From: CAZOOK01 sp964581385
GTDB lineage: Bacteria; Pseudomonadota; Gammaproteobacteria; Nevskiales; Nevskiaceae
Assembly (NCBI GenBank): GCA_964581385.1
Contig: CAZOOK010000037.1
Coordinates: 1-53,388, forward strand
Reading direction: 5' to 3'
DNA length: 53,388 nt
Below the pieces are notes generated by a model. That model was not told the DNA's origin. It was given only the letters and a program-made list of their open reading frames with translations, and did not search any database. Both the position numbers and the translations under genes were made by a program. This document shows, in pieces, positions 51,924 to 53,388 of this stretch (position 1 is the stretch's first letter; each line of letters starts with the position of its first letter).

Positions 51924-52172
51924 ATGGCGGATCTCGACGAAATGGCCGCCCTGATTCGCTTTGCCGCGGGCATCTCGATTGATGGTATCTCCAAGAACAG
52001 CGCAAGAAGTATTGAAGTCGAGCTGCCTAAACCGGAGGAGCAGTGTGCCATTGCCACTGTTCTCTCCGACATGGACGCCGAAATCGCCGCACTCGAAGCC
52101 CGCCGCGACGAAACCCAGCTGCTAAAGCAAGGAATGATGCAGGAGCTGCTGACGGGCCGGACGCGGTGGTCT
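51924..52172 (+). pseudogene. Remnant of type I restriction specificity subunit (hsdS)
   Basis: About 83 codons match the C-terminus of HsdS. LPKPEEQCAIATVLSDMD is followed by the conserved coiled coil AEIAALEARRDETQLLKQGM and ends MQELLTGRTRW. The N-terminal target-recognition domains are missing, and hsdM and hsdR are not present in the window. The frame stays open past the normal end (to about 52445) but codes for nothing recognisable, and it overlaps vapB. It cannot act as a specificity subunit. Confidence 0.8.
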
Positions 52173-52248
52173 AGGCAGCTATGGCGCTCGACATCGTTCC
52201 AGTATGCGTATTACGATGTTGCTATCGATCGGATAGAGGCAACGAATC

Positions 52249-52455
52249 ATGGAATCCGTCACCGTTTCGCCGAAATTCCAGGTGGTTATTCCGCAGGCCG
52301 TGCGCGAGGCGCTACACCTGAAACCGGGACTCAAGATGCAAGTAGTGCAGTACGAGGACCGTATCGAGTTCATCCCCGTGCGGCCAGCAAAGAAGCTGCG
52401 CGGATCGCTGCGCGGCATCGACACCGACGTGCCGCGCGACGCTGACCGCGCATGA
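52249..52455 (+). CDS. vapB: AbrB/VapB-type antitoxin
   Basis: A 68-aa antitoxin. The N-terminal swapped-hairpin AbrB fold is seen in VTVSPKFQVVIPQAVREALH, LKPG and VQYEDRIEFIPV; this part binds the operon promoter. The basic C-terminal tail would wrap the toxin. Its stop overlaps the toxin start (ATGA 52452-52455), the standard arrangement that keeps antitoxin in excess. It lies right after the hsdS remnant. Confidence 0.88.
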   Translation: MESVTVSPKFQVVIPQAVREALHLKPGLKMQVVQYEDRIEFIPVRPAKKLRGSLRGIDTDVPRDADRA

Positions 52456-52829
52456 ATGTGGTGGATTCGTCCGCCTGGCTGGAATACTTCGCTGACGGCC
52501 CGAATGCGAAACACTTCGCAGCGGCCATCGAAAAACCGGATGCCCTGTTGGTGCCTTCGATTACGCTGCTGGAAGTATTCAAGCGCGTGGTACAGCAACG
52601 CGACGAGAGCGCAGCGCTGCAGTGTGTGGCGGTAATGCAGCAGGGCCGGGTGGTGGCGCTGGACTCGGTATTGGCACTGAAGGCCGCGGCGCTGGGGCTG
52701 CGCCACAAGTTGCCACTGGCTGACAGTATCGTTTACGCCACTGCGCAGAATGGTCAGGCGCTGGTTTGGACCCAGGATGCTGATTTCGATGGCCTGCCCG
52801 GCGTGCGGTTCTGGGCCAAGCGAGCATGA
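52452..52829 (+). CDS. vapC: VapC-type PIN-domain ribonuclease toxin
   Basis: A 125-aa PIN-domain toxin. The acidic metal site is present: D5 (VVDSSAW), E41 (LLEVFKR), D91 (LADSIVYATA) and D109/D111 (TQDADFD). Toxins of this family cleave tRNA or rRNA when released from VapB. Coupled to vapB by a four-base overlap. All catalytic residues are intact, so the module may be functional. A small CCGGA/TCCGG hairpin follows the stop. Confidence 0.9.
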   Translation: MNVVDSSAWLEYFADGPNAKHFAAAIEKPDALLVPSITLLEVFKRVVQQRDESAALQCVAVMQQGRVVALDSVLALKAAALGLRHKLPLADSIVYATAQNGQALVWTQDADFDGLPGVRFWAKRA

Positions 52830-53293
52830 AGTCACCGGACTCCATCCGGCGGTAGTTGGACCTGCGCTTCGGATTCCATGTGGATCACTTGCGGACGCTG
52901 GCGGTGGCGCGCAGGGTGCTTTCGATGCACACCGGCACCACGTCAACGATGCTCGCAGTTCGCCGTTGTCAGCGGTAAGGTGAAAATGTAGTTGAGTCCA
53001 TGTTCACATACCAGTATTTTATTCGACCGTCTGCGTCTTGCTCGCCATTGTTGTCATGGCCCTGCTCTCGGAGAAATCGCGCCGCCGGTTTCGCACAAAA
53101 GATGAGAAGCCGAAAGCCATTCGATTCAAGCTGCGTTGACGGTAGCACCGTTCCCACTCTTGCCAGCCAACGAGGTTAGAAACAAAGTCTCCATTGTGCC
53201 GGTCTACTCATCTTCAACTTTGACCAAGAGGTCAGCGTGACCGTCGCGATCCAGATCCCCAGGTCCTTATTTGTATAGCGAGTGATCAGCGCC
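52830..53293. other. Poorly coding stretch with gene traces
   Basis: About 0.46 kb in which I cannot support a gene. On the minus strand, 53204-53263 reads GDLDRDGHADLLVK followed by a stop, which resembles one FG-GAP calcium loop, but a stop codon lies just upstream in the same frame. It may be the decayed end of an FG-GAP protein. The rest shows no recognisable family on either strand. Confidence 0.4.
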
Positions 53294-53388
53294 ATGTCCT
53301 CGCCATTGCGTGCTCTTGCTGTTGCGTTCCTGTTCGGCTTCGCTACTCAGTGCGCGGACGCGGCGTCTTTTGCCGGAACTTTCGCATT
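53294..53388 (+). CDS. Partial gene with predicted signal peptide, cut by window end
   Basis: From ATG 53294 the frame is open to the end of the window. It begins MSSPLRALAVAFLFGFATQC followed by ADAASFAGTFA, which looks like a Sec signal peptide with a hydrophobic core and an Ala-x-Ala-type cleavage region. Only 31 codons are visible, and no good ribosome-binding site is seen. The mature protein cannot be identified. Confidence 0.35.
   Translation, partial: MSSPLRALAVAFLFGFATQCADAASFAGTFA

Noticed and set aside
51726..52445. A complete hsdS-like gene
   Set aside because: Only the C-terminal coiled-coil part matches HsdS; both target-recognition domains are missing and the tail overlaps vapB.
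1..53388. CRISPR arrays, tRNA or rRNA genes
   Set aside because: I saw no regularly spaced direct repeats, no cloverleaf with a CCA-type end and no rRNA-like stretch; the repeats present are palindromic and dispersed.

Overview
The window looks like the chromosome of a Gram-negative gammaproteobacterium with a fairly high G+C content. The evidence is the yoaA-tsaB pair, the nudJ-mnmA pair, the order fabD-fabG-acpP-fabF followed by pab/mltG/tmk/holB/pilZ, a gspGHIJKLMN type II secretion operon, and a long TonB-dependent receptor with an Ala/Pro/Glu-rich N-terminus. A Nevskiales-, Steroidobacter- or Xanthomonadales-like host is my inference; no rRNA or tRNA gene is visible to test it.

Layout. 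Positions 1-6469 (+) carry core genes: a terminator of an upstream unit, phoU, a PBP1b-type peptidoglycan synthase, a TPR lipoprotein, a YoaA/DinG helicase and tsaB. Positions 6525-14081 (-) form one tightly overlapping operon, gspG-H-I-J-K-L-M-N-nudJ-mnmA. It is interrupted just before mnmA by a 271-bp palindromic MITE-like element. A rhombosortase-like protease (14164-14823, +) starts divergently from gspG, which links it to type II secretion. Positions 14839-23404 (+) hold fatty-acid synthesis (fabD, fabG, acpP, fabF), p-aminobenzoate synthesis (pabB, pabC), mltG, tmk, holB and pilZ. A cNMP-binding/rhodanese fusion (-), an SDR, a histidine phosphatase and an SMP-30-like protein follow. From about 27.6 kb the content becomes accessory: an HNH endonuclease with a possible modified-base reader domain, a REP-like repeat and a multi-spanning signal peptidase I.

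The standout region is 29823-46571 (-), a compact type I polyketide/lipid synthase locus. Its first protein (about 2.8k aa) reads NMO-NMO-KS-AT-ACP-KR-DH. Its second (about 1.63k aa) reads KS-AT-DH-PPTase. A stand-alone ACP, an alkaline-phosphatase-superfamily phosphohydrolase and a repeat (beta-propeller-like) protein follow. The first four genes overlap or nearly touch, so they are very probably one transcription unit. Together they encode condensation, acyl loading, ketoreduction, dehydration, flavin-type enoyl reduction, carrier and carrier activation, with no visible thioesterase. The set resembles PUFA-synthase/heterocyst-glycolipid-type secondary lipid synthases, but the domain order differs from the Pfa layout I know.

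An 0.9-kb non-coding region with a 23-bp perfect inverted repeat separates this operon from a divergent SDR-SnoaL pair. A TonB receptor follows on the minus strand. The last 2 kb hold an hsdS remnant, a VapBC-type toxin-antitoxin pair and a poorly coding stretch with only traces of genes.
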